Positions 46,431 to 60,440 are shown, numbered from the stretch's first letter. The stretch: DNA of 64,000 bases from Erythrophleum ivorense (GCA_026724425.1 JAIUCV010000646.1:62001-126000), one strand, 5' to 3'. Program-made: numbers and translations. Notes: generated from the letters alone by a model not told the origin.

Positions 46431-48830
46431 TAATTTGATCTAATAAGAATTCTTCTAGTATCGAGTACTAGTTTTCTCTTTGAACTTTGCACCAATTAGT
46501 ACTAAAGCCAAATTCCTTCGAAAATGGTGAAGAAGACATAATTAATGGATTAGTTTTGTGAGTTGGAGAAAAAGATGATGCAAACACAATTAGAGGTCAA
46601 TGACTTGCACTCTTTGATGATGTGAATGGACACTTTGACATTGCAAATAAAGAGTATGATCTCAAACATGGTTGTGAAACTCCTATTGATGGCATGGAAT
46701 AGCAACAGAGAAGTGAACGAAATGAATAAAGGAACAAGCATGCATGGAGCATGAACAATGAATGGTTACCCACAATTTGGTTTGTACAATGGGAACCAAA
46801 TAGGGGGTATCAATTCCCTCACACATCAAATGCATCTTATTGATTAACATGCATCTTGAAGGCAAAACTTCATAATGGCATCAAAACTTCACCAAGAAGA
46901 AAAAGATTGAGGAGGTTGGTTGGCTAGAGTATGTTAAAGCATTGAGAGCAAGATTTTAAGATGTGATATAATGGATCTTATATTTGAATTGAAGAATTTA
47001 AAATAAGAAAGGCCCATGGATAACTACCAAGAAAGATTTGAAGAACTATTAAAGGAGATAGAGCTAGCTAAAAAGCATGTTATTAGCCTTTTTTAGGGTT
47101 AAAGGTAGAAATAGATGCTTAGATAAGAATTTTCAAACTAGTACTCTCTCCAACACTATGTATCTTGTAAAATTGCAAAAAGCCTTTATCCATGCCCTTC
47201 AAAGGTAAAACTCTCTATACCCAAAGAAGAACAAAACCAACCCTTCCATAACACCTCTATTACCTTCTTTAATTGAAAACCTATAATAATCCTACCTCAT
47301 CCACATACAAAAATGAATCAACCTCCATTAATACTAAAAACAATCTACCCATTGAAAAAGAATCCACAATCAATTCTACAAAAACCAAAACCAATTTAAC
47401 CAATGACAAGCGTATTAAATAGCTTACAAAGAGATGAATGATAGGAGAAGGAAAGGTCTTTACTATTGGTGTCCAGAAAAATACAATTTCAAACACAAGT
47501 GTAAAAATTCACAAATCTTTATGAGCATGGTGGGTGAAGAGGAACAAGGGGAGAGTAAGGAAATAGGTGCTGAAGTGGAAGGTGCAGAGGATAGTATAGC
47601 ATAAGTATAACCAAGAATTTCATTGAATGGCATAAGTAGGTCCATAGAAAGCTCAACAAGATACTTAAACATGAAGGCACAAGGAATGGTAAAAAAGACT
47701 AGTGATGCTAGTGCTTGACACAGGTATTACTCACAACTTTATGGATGAAACTCTAGTTAAGAGATTGAAGTTAAAAATGTAGCTAACAACTGAAACAAAA
47801 GTTTCAGTAGCTAATGGCCAATAAGTTAAAGTGAGGCCAAATGTATGCTACTTAAGTAGAGTATGCAAGAGGAATCATTCATAGTAGATTTTCTAGTGAT
47901 GAGTTTGGGAGGTTATAACATGATTTTGGAGATACAATGGTTAGTTACCTTAGGCAGAATTGTTTAGGACCTTATGAGTTTCACTTTGAATTAGAGGTTT
48001 AACTAAGTATATGAAGTAGATCAACCCAAGCAACTATCAGGAGGCAAAGATATGAGAAGAAAGCAAGTTCTAAATGCTAATCAAACTTACTTAATTTAAA
48101 TTAGTGAGCAATATAAAGAAAAGTAGATGGAATTGAATTTGGTGGATAACAAGCTAACACAAGAAGAAGGCAATTTCTTGGAGAACTTATTTCAAAAATT
48201 ATGGTATGTATTTTAAGAGCCTATGTCCTTACCTACTTCAAAGGAATTTGACCATGCCATTACCCTTAAGGAAAAGAAACCAATTAGTTTAAGGCCTTAT
48301 AGATATAGGCTAGTGTAAAAAAATGCAATGGAGGAATTAGTTCAAGAAATGTTGAATAATGGAGTTATTAGACCCAATAGCAATGCATTTGCTTCCCATG
48401 TGGTTTTAGAGACAAATAAGGATGGAACAAGGAGGCTTTATGTATATTATAAGAAGCTAAATGACAAAACTATAGAGAACAAGTTCCCTATTTTGGTTAT
48501 TAAAGAACTTCTTAATGAGTTTAGGGGTTTAAAGTACTTTTCCAAACTTATAAGCTAGGTATCATCAAATCTAAATGCACCCTAATGATATTCTCAAAAC
48601 TACTTTTTAGAACACATGAGGCCTTTATAAATTCCTAGTTATGCCTTTTGGATTCCTTGGCCATCTTTCAAAGATTAATGAACTTAATTTACAAACCTTT
48701 TCTCAAAAAATATATTTTAGTTTCTTTTTAATAATATCCTAGTCCATAGCACTACATGGGAGGAACACTTGAAACATCTCAAAAGCACACTAAAGACATT
48801 AAGCCAACATACTCCATTTGCAAAAAAAAA
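46431..48830 (+). pseudogene. Ty3/gypsy gag-protease-RT remnant
   Basis: Broken frames preserve domain order. Gag-like sequence (WLEYVKALRARF, then DNYQERFEELLKEIELAKKH) is at about 46915-47090. A zinc-knuckle region KGLYYWCPEKYNFKHKC is near 47450-47510, where the first Cys has become Tyr. The protease active site VLDTGITHNF is near 47712. Reverse transcriptase (VLETNKDGTRRLYVYYKKLND, then MPFGF) is at 48328-48665, and its catalytic Asp pair has become NN (NNILVHS) near 48735. Sequence ends in an A-rich stretch, and integrase and the 3' LTR are missing. This is a dead, truncated copy. Confidence 0.85.
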
Positions 48831-48841
48831 AAAAAAGTAAA

Positions 48842-49098
48842 TGCACATTTAAAGCATCACATATTGAATCCTTATGCCATATCATATCAAAGCATGGGTA
48901 AATAGCATATAAGAAGAAAATTGAAGTAATAAATTCATGGCCTACTGATGTGATACTATCTAAATAATAGGCTATAAAGTTAGCATGTGCACTAGTCGCA
49001 TAAGTAATAAAGTGAACCTTAAGTGAGAGTATTGATTGTATGAGGATTGGTTACTTTCTAAATACTAGGCTATAAGAAGAAAATTGAAGTAATAAATT
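48842..49098 (+). repeat. Short direct repeats at the junction of two retroelements
   Basis: A 27-bp segment (ataagaagaaaattgaag...) occurs identically at 48909-48935 and 49072-49098. A 23-bp 'ctaaata(a/c)taggctata' segment occurs at 48954-48976 and again at about 49052-49074. This marks a rearrangement where the + strand gypsy remnant meets the minus-strand LTR. Confidence 0.8.
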
Positions 49099-52000
49099 TT
49101 CTTACCCTTTTTACTTGTGTTGTGTAATGGATAAATTTTTCATTTCAAGTCTCTGAGACCCCATGAACTCATTAACAACATTATCTAATTATTTTCCATA
49201 CATACAAATTATAACATTCTTAAAAAACGGCACAAATCATGGATCAAGGGTCAAAAATCCCAAAATTTCTTCATTTATTGCGGTTTCACAGTGGCAGTTT
49301 TTAGGGGCAACTTTGAAAACAAATAACTAAATGTAAAAAAATCAAAATCATACAAACCATAGCTTTTTGGAAAGCTTTAGATGTTAAATTCACACTAAAA
49401 ATAATTCCAGGACATGAACATAGCCTTTGGACCACATTTGACAATGAAATAGGCACAAAGGTTTAGCTATCCCTGGTACTGATACAATTTACTATCATAA
49501 ATTTCAAAAATGTCCAATTAATTCCAAAAAAATCTAATCTATGCAAATGATACCAATCTAGAAAGCTAAGGATGTTAAATAGAGGAAAAAAATAACTCTA
49601 GACCAGTCCAAGCATGTCCAAGCCTCAAAAACAAATAAAATAGTGACATAGGTCTAACTAAACGCCTAATACTAGATAGCAACTTCAAAAATTAATATCT
49701 CCCTCTCTAGACATACAAATAAGGTGCTTCTAATTGAAACAAGTCACTGGGAAGGTCTAATTTCTCTCTGTCAAAGTTTGTGGCAATTGGACATCATTTG
49801 CCCTATGAGTGACAGAGTTTCATTTCAGACTATAATTACAGTAATAGTGACCAATTCAAAAAAATTTCCCAACTTCAAAAATTCATCGAATATTCTATAG
49901 ACCACTAAAAATTCTATACTTTAACTTTCTAAAAAGCTCTAGATGCATGCCAAATCTCAGACCAAGAAGAGCTTATTTGGGAAAAAGTGACATAGCCTCA
50001 CAAAATGGTTACTTTTGCTCCATATAAAGTACCAACTTGATTCAATTAGTCTTCTTTAGTGTTTGGCACCTCTTAAACAAGTTTAAAAGCATGATTATAA
50101 CTTGTAAGAATTGCCCAAGTGGTCCCAAAGACCATGAACATCATTTTGACCATCCCACACCTAAAAATACATACATTCAAGTGTGCACCCAAGTGTTCAA
50201 TTTCCATATTTCCATTATCTTCGTACCATACAAGGTTCAAACATCATTCATACATAATATTACATTTGTTCATGGTCTTACATTGCAATAATAACATGTA
50301 CAATATCACCTCACATTGATACACAAAGAAAACTACAAAAGGTTTAAAGTATAGCCCTTCAAGGCTCTTCGCTTGCTTTCTTTGCTTCTTGTGAGCCACC
50401 TAGACAATTCAAGATGGAAGGGGAAAGAGGAGTGAGATTCTAAGAATCTTAATAGCTCACACACTCATTCACACACATTTAAGGCATATACACATCAAAG
50501 CATATGTATGGAAGGTATGGCAATCATAAAGTATGCAAGGTCACAATTCTCATGCCACTTATTCACATTCAAACCAAGACCATGCTCTATGAACTTTTGG
50601 TTTTGCCTAACCTCATTTCTAGGACTTTTAGATTTGCTTCACTCATGGTCTAGGGACTTTTGACTTAGCCTCATCCTTTCAAGAGACTTTTGGTCTTGTC
50701 TCACTCATGCTATGAGACTTTTGGCATCTGCTCACTTTCACTAAGGGACTTTTGGCATCACCTCACCCTTATGAGCCATTTCCACAACCATAGTCATTCA
50801 AGGAGACACATTGGTATCAATGTAAAGTCAAGGCATCAAGTGGCATATGATCAAGTCACAAGAACACACACAAGCATACAATAACATACATATGCACACA
50901 ATAATGCAAGGAGAATGAGATGGAGAGCTACCTTGGATTTATGCAAGCTTTTCTTGATCCTTTTCCTTCCCTTTTTCAGTCCCACAAGTGCACCTAAGTG
51001 GAGTAGGGTTCTCTTGGCCTAGCCACCATAAACAACACATAATTACTCACTTGAAGCAAGCCAAGATACTAAACTAAAGCTTGAATACATATTTAGTCTC
51101 ATAAGTGGCATAATGGTTCCATAATTGGCCCAATGAAGCAACTCTCATATTTTGAGTTCTAGGCTCCATTCTCTTGTTATTTCTAGGCTTCTTGGACTCA
51201 TTTAAGGTCCTTGGAGCCCTCACACATTCATTTGCATAATTGGAAAATCAAGTTGCTTCTTAAGATACTATTATGGACACCATTGCTCCATCTTCCAATC
51301 CATGGCTCCTAAATTTTTTCCAATGGTTTCTCCCATCTTCTAACATCATATAAAGTCTCAAACCAAGGTTAGAACAAATCAAAACACTCCCTAGCTCTAT
51401 GAACTAGCCTAGGCTGAGATATCCACCAAGGAAGGAGTTCACAAGCTTCTTGATTTTTCCTTGATGGGAGAACCACTTGGGAGGGTTTCTAGAGGTCTTA
51501 GGAGCTCAAGGAAACATTCAAATTACTAACGAAACATTCACACAAATTTAGATTTTACAAAACCTTAGAAAAGTCCACACTTTCCTAACTTGATTTCTAT
51601 TAGTTTTTCTTGGAATTTCTTGCCATATTCCATCTTCCCATGGCCTAAAACCCTTGTTTCTCTCTTGGTTTTGGACAGAAAACTCCCCCTTATATAGCTT
51701 TGTATAAGGCCGAAATCATACACCAAGAAGAAGTAAGAGAAGAAAGCAACCAAAGTGATTATTTACCTTCGATTCAAGTGTGTTTTCCAAACTCTTTCTT
51801 CTTAGTTTGTTCCACCACAAGGAATTCGAACTCCTCCCTAAATTTTTGGACCAAAACAGAACCATTCATCTTAAATGAACCATGGAAAGTGCAGAGGAAA
51901 GGAGAAGAATATGATTGGAGGAAGATGGAGCATGAAATTCCTTAGATTTCCTTACCTTTCTCTTGATTTTCCCCTCTTTCTCTCCCTCTCCTTGCGCACC

Positions 52001-52632
52001 TAGAAGAGCTACTATTTTTCTGTAATTTGGGTAGAGAAAGTCGTGCTTAAGAAGGTGGGAGAATAAAGGAGAAGTATGTGGGAGCTTTTAAAAGCATACT
52101 TCTCCAAAAATTCTAATTTCGTCCTTCTATAATGACAATTTCATTTCTGTTTCGTTTTAGCTCCTTTATGAGAACCATTTTTCCAATATAAAATTTAGAT
52201 TCCTAATTTAGTAAAATGCCTTTATAATCACTCAAATTGGAGCTAAAACCTTACCGAATGATTCTGTCAAAGTTCAAGCTCACTAACATTAAAAAATGTA
52301 TATCGGAGGGGCTTTTCTGATCCCAAGGCTTCCCATGATTTTTGGGACCTCTAAGAATCCTGGACAACTTAAATTTCCCATTTAGAAAGCCCTCCTATGT
52401 GTGTTTCCAAGAGTCGCACTTATTTACGAAAATGCCATTACGTTTCATCAGTTTCTGTCACAAATTATTTCTTTATCCTAGCTCTGCTTTTCTTTTTGTC
52501 AGAGGCTAGAATTCTCATTTTTAGGAGCTTAGGACTCTACCCAAATTTTTCAGGACATTATCTAGCTCATTTCAGTGGACTTGCTTTTATACAGCTCATT
52601 TTGTCATTTTTATAGAATTTATGTTCGTTACA
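49080..52632 (-). repeat. Family-B LTR: 3' LTR of a chromovirus (truncated)
   Basis: On the minus strand it starts TGTAACGAAC right after a polypurine tract and aligns through its length with B2 (compare 52100-52260 with 43180-43330). The expected ...GGTGTTACA end is missing. Similarity fades near 49080, so the LTR is truncated. Its position next to pol links family B to the chromovirus lineage. Confidence 0.85.
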
Positions 52633-52648
52633 TTTTCTACCCCCTTAA
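52633..52648 (-). other. Polypurine tract
   Basis: The minus strand reads TTAAGGGGGTAGAAAA between the end of pol and the LTR, the usual priming site for plus-strand DNA synthesis in LTR retrotransposons. Confidence 0.8.
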
Positions 52649-53084
52649 AATAAATTTTGTCCTCAAAATTTAAATACGTACCTTACGAAAATAGCTCTGG
52701 ATATTTTTGTCTCATTTTATCCTCTAGCTCCCAGGTTGCCTCCTCAGATGTCAGACCCTTCCAGACCACTTTCACTAGAAGGATGCTCTTGTTTCTCAGC
52801 TTTTTAAGCTTAGCGTCTACAATCCTCTCTGGTTTCACTACATAGGAAAGATTTTCTTACAATTGAACATGCTCATATTCTATGACATATGAGGGGTCTG
52901 GTAAATACTTTTTCAGTTAGGAGACATGAAAAATATTATGGATTTGGGCTAGGTTAGGGGGTAGGGCTATCCGGTAGGCCACGGGTCCAATTTTTTCAAG
53001 ATTTTCAAATGGACCAATATACCTAGGATTAAGCTTCCTTAACTTTATAGACCGACCAACCTCGATCATTGGAGACACCCAGAC
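52649..53084 (-). pseudogene. Chromovirus (Tekay-like) pol C-terminus with chromodomain
   Basis: The minus strand translates to the end of a Ty3/gypsy integrase: IKLRKLNPRYIGPFENLEKI, VAYRIALPPNL, HNIFHVS, KKYLPDPSYVIEY. A chromodomain follows (LLVKVVWKG, EEATWELEDKMRQKYPELF). Two in-frame stops are seen (after HVS and after EHVQL), so it is dead. The reading frame continues upstream beyond the family-A LTR A3 at 55854-55960. The chromodomain order and wording match the Tekay/Del group of plant chromoviruses. Confidence 0.88.
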
Positions 53085-55853
53085 TGTGACGACCCTAACT
53101 TCTAATCATTGTAATTAATGTTAAATACGTGATTATTGACCATAAACCAGGGTTACATGACATTAAAACTAATTACATTCTGGAAATGCGGGAAAATTTG
53201 AACCTTAATGTTATTAAAGTCATCAACCATAAAATTACAAGCACTTACATACACTAAGGAAACAAATATTCATTTATAAGCCTTTGATTCTATTACCTAT
53301 CAATTCCAACTCACAAGAATCTTCTACCAATGTTTTTAAGTCATCCTTTGAGATTACCATATGAAAAACTAAGATTTCCTGGTTAATATAAGGGTTTTAG
53401 GACATTCGCTGCAGCTAAATTCCCCTTAGCTGTGGCCAATTACCCTCGGATTCACTCTTTACTTCGTTACTGATTTTGCCACGATGATAGTTATGGTGAG
53501 TTGGACCTTCGCCGCGACTAACCTATATGGCGCCACGGCAAGGAAGCCTTCTAGAACTTACCTTGCTCGCCTCTCGCTATTGGCTGCGGCCAATTCCCCC
53601 TTTCGTCGTGACTAATTCCTCTCTGGAACTCCAGACAAATTCTCACAAAAGTTCACCGCGACTAATTCCCATTTAGCTACGGCGAATTACCCTCTAAACG
53701 ACTCCTAATTTTGCCTCTCACATTTTGCCGTGGCTAATTCCACATTTTACCACGGTGAATTGCTCTCTGGTACTCTCCCTAGGCAACTTCGCCACTATTA
53801 GCCGCAACTAACAATATTTTGGCCTCGGTAAAATGCCTTCAGATCCTACAACTTCTAAAACCTTATCTCATACTCTCCACTCTCTATCTAAGGGCTCTCT
53901 AAGGCCACTCTCCCACTTGTTATGAGATTCTAATAACATCTATCTAGCTGATTTGTCCCAACCATTGTATCATTACCCATCCCACATTGGAAGGTGGATT
54001 CTCCTACTCATTCATTGGTCTTATATAAGCAAAATTATAAATTTCTCAAAATGGTCATTCAATCATGTTTTCATCGAATAATTCATGCATCGCTAGCTTA
54101 AATCCACAATCAATATATCACATGATTTTATTACTTAAATAGTCAGTTAAAACACATGTTTACAAGCCATAATAAGTGTCATAAGCTTATACATCCATCA
54201 ACAACTAATATGAAGCCTATTTCTCATTGGTTACATTCTATGTTATCAAAATACAAACTCCTAGACTTGGCAATATAAATACATGATGATGTTATACAAA
54301 GGTTAACAAAATTAGCATCTACTTTATTCCACTCAGACCCAGTGTAGCTCCCCACACCAGGCCTCAGCTCATGGATGTTCATCCACTTGCTTGCCTTTAT
54401 CCTTACCCGAAGAACCTTCACCTGAAATATTTAATCCCATAAAATAGGGTGAGATGCAAGTCTCAGTAACCAAGAAAATTTTATCATATATTTCAGTTTA
54501 ATTAACATATATGCATGATTTCACATAAGCATAAGAAAACATACTAGTCATATTAGTAAATAAAATAATTAGGCTATCATGATTACTATCCCATACTAGC
54601 AATCATATTTCCACATGTTAAAGGCTAATAACACTGAGAGAGGCCCGTCCACGGCACCCACTCCCCAATGAGCACAACCAGGGCTCAGTGCATCTGGGGT
54701 CTAATCATAACCCAATGCCCGATCGAAGCACATACACGTATGGCAGTCGCACTACAACTTTACTATGGACTCATAAGGCCAATCACAATACAATAGATAG
54801 CCAACCAATTCATTCAGCAATTCAAATCATTCATGTACAGCAAATATGAAATTAAAGCATATATATGCATGAAATTAATATAGTCCCAGTTACCTCACTT
54901 GTAGACAATTTGCAAAAGCCACCAGTGGTACAAAATCCTCCCTACACTACAAAGTCTCAAAAATTCGGAATGGAGGTGTCCTCTACCAGAAACTTCAATA
55001 TATCACCCTAAATCCTAACCAAATTCGTAAAAAATTAATACCCATATTATAATCCAATCATTGGGGTCTCAAACATGTAGAAATACCTCAAAAAGAAGAG
55101 TTTATACTTACTTAATGTCAGCCCTAACCTCAACCTACGAAATTTCACCAAGAAAATCCCAAATAACCACATTTCAGATTTTGGGTATGGTAAAAATACT
55201 CTAAATAAAAGACTAATCTGGCCAAAATGAAGAGGAAGGGAAGGGGATCAAGTTATATAACTAGTACCTTGGCTAATTTTGAACTTAAAAGTGAGAAATG
55301 ATGGAAACATACCAAGAACCCTAGCCTCTCCTTTGGACCTCCGAATTTTGTGTGTGTCTCTTGTGGTTCTGTAGAATGGGGGTGGCTAGGTTAGTTTTTA
55401 GGGTTTAAGTTGGGTTTTCTATGGGTTATGGGCTACTCCAAGATCTACCTCTAAATGGGCTTCAGATTTTTAGCTTTGTTGGGCCAGCTTTAAGTTGTTG
55501 GGCTACAAAATTTCTTTGGGCCAGACCTAGTTTTAGAACTCCATTGTTTTGGGTCTGCACAAGGTTTATTGAGCCATTTATAAGAGCCTATAAAAGGTGG
55601 ATCTTGGGCCTTTATTACATTGAATCGGATTGGGTCTGCACCTAACTTATTGGCCCTCCATTAGCCTCTTATCATGATCTCTTACATTAAGTTGGGCCTA
55701 GATGAAGTTTCTATCCCAATTAATTATCAACTCATATTAATAATTTATCTCTCAAAATTTTCATTCACTTAACTCACCCGATTATTCTATATTAATTATT
55801 CTTAATTAACCCAAATCCATGATTAGTACTTTAATTAATTTTGGGGTGTTACA
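53085..55853 (+). mobile_element. Family-A solo LTR (copy A3) inside chromovirus pol
   Basis: It is 2769 bp from TGTGACGACC to GGGTGTTACA, with a perfect 5-bp target-site duplication CAGAC (53080-53084 and 55854-55858). Removing it rejoins the chromovirus pol frame (DHVFV before, WVSPMIEVGRSIKL after). The motif block at 53405-53840 has no intact CCGCGG, unlike A1. Confidence 0.93.
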
Positions 55854-55960
55854 CAGACGAATACATGGTCTCCAATCTCAATCTCTAACGGCCTTCTTCT
55901 TCTATCGGCATAACTTTTCTATCCATTTTTGAGTCGTAAGGAGTTTCTTTCTAATCATAA
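55854..55960 (-). pseudogene. Chromovirus pol fragment upstream of the LTR A3 insertion
   Basis: The minus strand reads KSYADRRRRPLEIEIGDHVFV, the stretch that precedes the segment at 52649-53084 in gypsy integrases. A TAG interrupts it near its upstream end. The remaining integrase, RT and gag do not follow, so the element is truncated near 55960. Confidence 0.8.
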
Positions 55961-56577
55961 TGACAACTAGGAAGGTAGTTTTGAGATGTATGATGTTTTA
56001 GACTATTTAAGAAGCTTTTATATGCAAATTTATGCTTTGGGATGTGCTCAAGTGGTTATGGAATGGCTAGAAGGCCATTTGATACTATTTGACCCCATTA
56101 TGTTACAAAATGTGACATAATCTTAAGTTGAACCATAAACTAACCAAATGGATGATTTGATACACAAAATCTGGCATTAATATAGGTCTCATCTAAAGCT
56201 TTTCACAGAGTCAAAGTGCACTATTTTTGGTGCTTTAAAGAATTTATTATGAATTTTTAATGTTGGACAAATTATGTAAAATTGTCCTAATCATTGTTCA
56301 TATGGTCAGTTTGCATTTCTGTGTAGGTCTCATCTAGAGCTTTTCATAGAGCCAAAGAGTACTATTTTTGGAGCTATAGAGAATTTATTATGAATTTTCA
56401 AAGTTAGGCAAATTATGTAGAATTGTCCTAGTCACTGTTCTTATGGTCAATTTGCATTTCTATGTAGGTCTTATCTAGAGCTTTTCACAGCACCAAAGAG
56501 CACTATTTTTGGAGCTCTAGAGAATTTATTATAAATTTTTAAAGTTGGCCAAATTATGTAGAATTATCCTAGTCACT
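55961..56577 (+). repeat. Family-B-like LTR fragment with 141-bp tandem repeats
   Basis: Internal family-B LTR sequence (compare 'gaaggccatttg' at 56070 and 59387). It resumes at 60446-60735 after the B3 insertion. From 56183 there are three tandem units of 141 bp starting 'taggtctcatctagagc' (56183, 56324 and 56465). The third is split by B3 and finishes at about 60469. No LTR end is present on either side. Confidence 0.8.
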
Positions 56578-56582
56578 GTTCA

Positions 56583-59500
56583 TGTAACATCCGGTCCCTC
56601 CATAAACGTGAGAAATGCAATGTTCAGTTTCTCCGTAAACATAAGAAATGAGCCAAATATAAAAGGAAGTCTTTGAAATAGAAGGAATTGGGGCCAACTA
56701 AAATTATGATAAAATTTTAAATATTAGAAAATGAGGATTTGAGATTTGAGATGCCTAGAAACCAGAGCCAGAAGAGCTCAGAAAATTTGCCGAAGAAAGT
56801 AGGGGCATTTTTGTAATTTTTGGAAAATTTTGAAATCTCATAGGAGGGCTTTCTAAATGGAAAATTTGAGCTTTCTGGGGTTTTCAGAGGCCCCGAATAC
56901 CATGGGAACCCCTAGAACAGTTGAAACCCCTCCGATGAGCGATTTCGGCCGTTGGTTGACCGAAACTTTGACCGAACGGTTCGGAATGGTTTTAGATCCT
57001 TTTTGAGTGATTCCAAAGGCAATTATTATGATTAAGAGCCTAAGGAATATGATGGAAAATACAGATTTCAAAAAGGAGTTGAAATGAGCCCAAACGAACA
57101 AAACTACAAAGAGGGACTAAATTGTAAATTCTGAAAGTTGCTTAAATGAATCTCTAGCTTATAAAAACGTCCCTCCTCTGCTCAGATCTCCTCACCCACT
57201 CTCTCACACGTTAAAACAGAATTAAGAAGGGCTAAGAGTGGCGCACAAGAGGGGAGGCCAAGGAAGGAAGAAGAAGCTTTGAAAAATGTAAGTTTTGGCC
57301 ACTTTTTCCTACTCCTTGCCTTGTTAAACTTCTTCCCCTCTTCTTCCTCTTCCTTCTCATGGTTTTGGCATTTAATTTGGTGCTGTTTTGAAGGCAGAAC
57401 AGAGGTGGAATTTTCGGATTTGGTGAGGGGAGGCTAGCCAAGTGAAAAGCAACCAAGAGAAAGCAAGAAAACAAGGTAAAACTTCCATTCTTTGGTAGTT
57501 CCTTCCTCCCCCTTTCTCTTGCACGAATTTGGGCATCATGAGCCCAATTTTTAGGGGCTATTTTCTGCCCAATTTATGGAAGGATTAGAGGTTTTAGATG
57601 GCAAAGATTAAGAAGGAACCAATAGAATCAAGAAAGGAGCATTAAGAGACAAGATAGAACCATTAGGGATCCAAATGCTCCCTTGCAAATCTAATTTTAT
57701 ATGAATGTTCTTAGACTTAATTAAATGTTTAAACATGCTCCTAAGATCCCTAGAGAGCTTCCCACATGCACCTCCCATCCAAGAAAGCAAAGAAATTGCA
57801 AGAAAAATTAATGAACTCTAAGTAGAAAAAGTGTAGAGCTCTTGAACACTTTGCAAAAACTGATTTGATATATGAGTTTCCTTGCATGTGTGAGTATTTG
57901 ATTGAGCCTAAGACCTCTAGGAAGTCTCCCAAGTGTGTCTCCCATCAAGGAAAAATCAAGAAGGCCATGAACTCTTCTTCCCCCTATAGTCTCGGCCTAG
58001 GCAAGTTCCTATAGCTAAGGAAAGTTTTAGATTTTTCTAAGGCTATTCTTGAGTCATATGTGATGAGTGAAGATGAGTAGAGGCCTTAGAAAAAATTTAG
58101 AACTCAAAGAAAGTGATTTAGTGCCTTAGTGCCCTAGGTTCCATAATATGACCTAAAGAAGCAACATGGTGCTAGGCCTTTTGTCTCAATGATGTGATGA
58201 CTCCAAGAGGCTTAAAAGGGGTCAAGAATCATATTTGATAAGAAAGAATAAGGCCTAGAAATCGTTCGAGGGGTGTTGCTTCATTAAGTGTAATTATGGA
58301 CCATAATGAAGTATATAGAGTAATCTAGTCGTTCATCAAGTTATGTAGCCTTAGAATGTGTTTCATGAACCTAATTGGCTCCCATAATTTGTATATAGGC
58401 CAAGAGAAACCATCTCCACCAATTTGTGGGTGTGTGGCCGAAAGAGGAGGCTTGAAAGCTAAAGAAAAAGTGTGTGAAATTGTGCAAGGTAGCTCTCCAC
58501 CTCATTCTCTTTGCATTCTTGTGTGCATATGTATGTCTTAGTGTGCTTGCATGCATTCTTGATGCTTGATAATATGCCACTTGATCCTTGTTGTGCATTG
58601 GTACCAATATGTTTTCTTGAATGACTATGGTTGTGGAAAGAGCCCATAAGGGTGAGGTGATGCCAAAAGTCCCTTGATGAAGGTGAGGAGATGCCAAAAG
58701 TCTCATGGCATGGGTGAGACAAAGCCAAAAGTCCCTTGAATGGGTGAGGCAAAGTCAAAAGTCCCTAGACCAAGAGTGAGGCAAATCCAAAAGTCCTAGA
58801 AATGGGGTGAGGCTAACCCAAAAGTCCCTAGAGCATGAAAGTAATCTTGACATGTGAATGTGGCATGGAATAGAATTTATTGCACACTTTATGCTTGTAT
58901 AGTTATGCATTTGGTATATGTATGCCTTGAATGTGATGTAAATGGATGTGTGAGCTATTGAGATTCTTTGAATCTCATCCCCTCCTCTCCAATGATCTAA
59001 CATGCTAGGTGGACCAAGCACTTATGGTGAAGGGAGCCAACAACCATAAAGAGCAAGGAGTGACAAGTTTATGTAGTATTTTGCCTATTTTGGAACCATA
59101 ATGATGGTTCATAGTGTATATGAGATTGTATATGTACCATGAACCTTGAGACATGTGTGATTATACTATTATGTGTTAGTTAGACGTATGAAAATGATAT
59201 ATGCCCTATAGCACATATTTTGAGTATGTATGGCTAAAGTGTGCAATATGGGATTTTGATGAATGGATGCATAAGTGTGGGTTGAATGGCTAAAATGAGA
59301 TGCATGAGATTTTTGGACCATTTGGGCAGCTTACCCAAGTCTCAAATGTACTTTTAGACCTGCCCAAAAGGTGCCACAACCAAGGGAAGGCCATTTGGTA
59401 AATTTGGTACCTCATATGGAGCCAAATTTGACCATAATGGAACCTTATATCACTTTTTGGCCAAATGAGTTAGTCTTGCCCTGAAACTTGGCATGGAATG

Positions 59501-60440
59501 AGGTATCATTAAGTTATTTTTGGGAAGCTAAAGATCATAATTTTTGGAGACCTAGAGAATATTTGAGGAATTTTCAAAGTTGGGATTTTTCATGGATTCT
59601 GGTATGGGTACTGTTCATACTGGCAGTTTTGAATTCTGTGTCACCCGATAGCCAAATGGTATCCAATGCTTATGAAATTTTATATGCATAAACTAGAGGT
59701 CATAATATTTCTGTGACCACCGAGATCACCTCATTTGGAGGTCTAGAGAGGAAGATATGCATTTTCGAAGGTTCTGCCCAATATCAGACATCTTGCCAGA
59801 CCCGAGGTACTGTTCCATATATTTCCGGGCGTTTGGCTTGATGTACTGATCTAGAGATATTTTTTCTCTCTATTTAACATTCACATATTTCCATAGTGAT
59901 ATCATTTGAAAGCATTGGATTTTTGTGGAATTAGTTAGACATTTTTGAAATCTATATCAGTAAACTGTGATAGTATCAGGAACCCTCCGACTAGTAGATG
60001 ATTTCGTGTGTCAAACGCATTATATATGAGATTTTAAGACTTCTACATATTTTTATCATAAATTAGACGTCTTAAGCTTTCCAGAATGACTAAGATTACA
60101 TGTTTTCTATTTTTATAGATTTAGTTATGAATTTCCAAAGTTTGTGACAGAAAAGAGAAAATTCTGGCCGAAAATACAAACATGGATTTCATATGCTCCT
60201 TTGCTTTCTACGAGTTGTAAGCCAAATTTGATGATGGAAATGAGTTATATTCATGTGTTTAAGTATGATAAAGTGATAGATGCTTTCATATGGCCTACGG
60301 GACTCCGAAAGAAAAATTTTACCGGTAGAAAAATGTACTTTTATTCATAACTTCCTATGCCACTATATTGTTTCTATAGAATAAACATAAGATGAGGCAT
60401 GGGAATTGTATGAATTGAGTCCTAAAAGTATGGTGTTACA
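56583..60440 (+). mobile_element. Family-B solo LTR (B3), best-preserved copy
   Basis: The 3858-bp sequence starts TGTAACATCC and ends GGTGTTACA. It has a perfect 5-bp target-site duplication GTTCA (56578-56582 and 60441-60445). It serves as the reference for the other family-B copies. It contains no retrotransposon protein domain, so its many short reading frames are not genes. Confidence 0.94.

Noticed and set aside
46431..48830. Treating the gypsy remnant and the 52.6-kb pol fragment as one element
   Set aside because: They are on opposite strands and are flanked by different LTR families.
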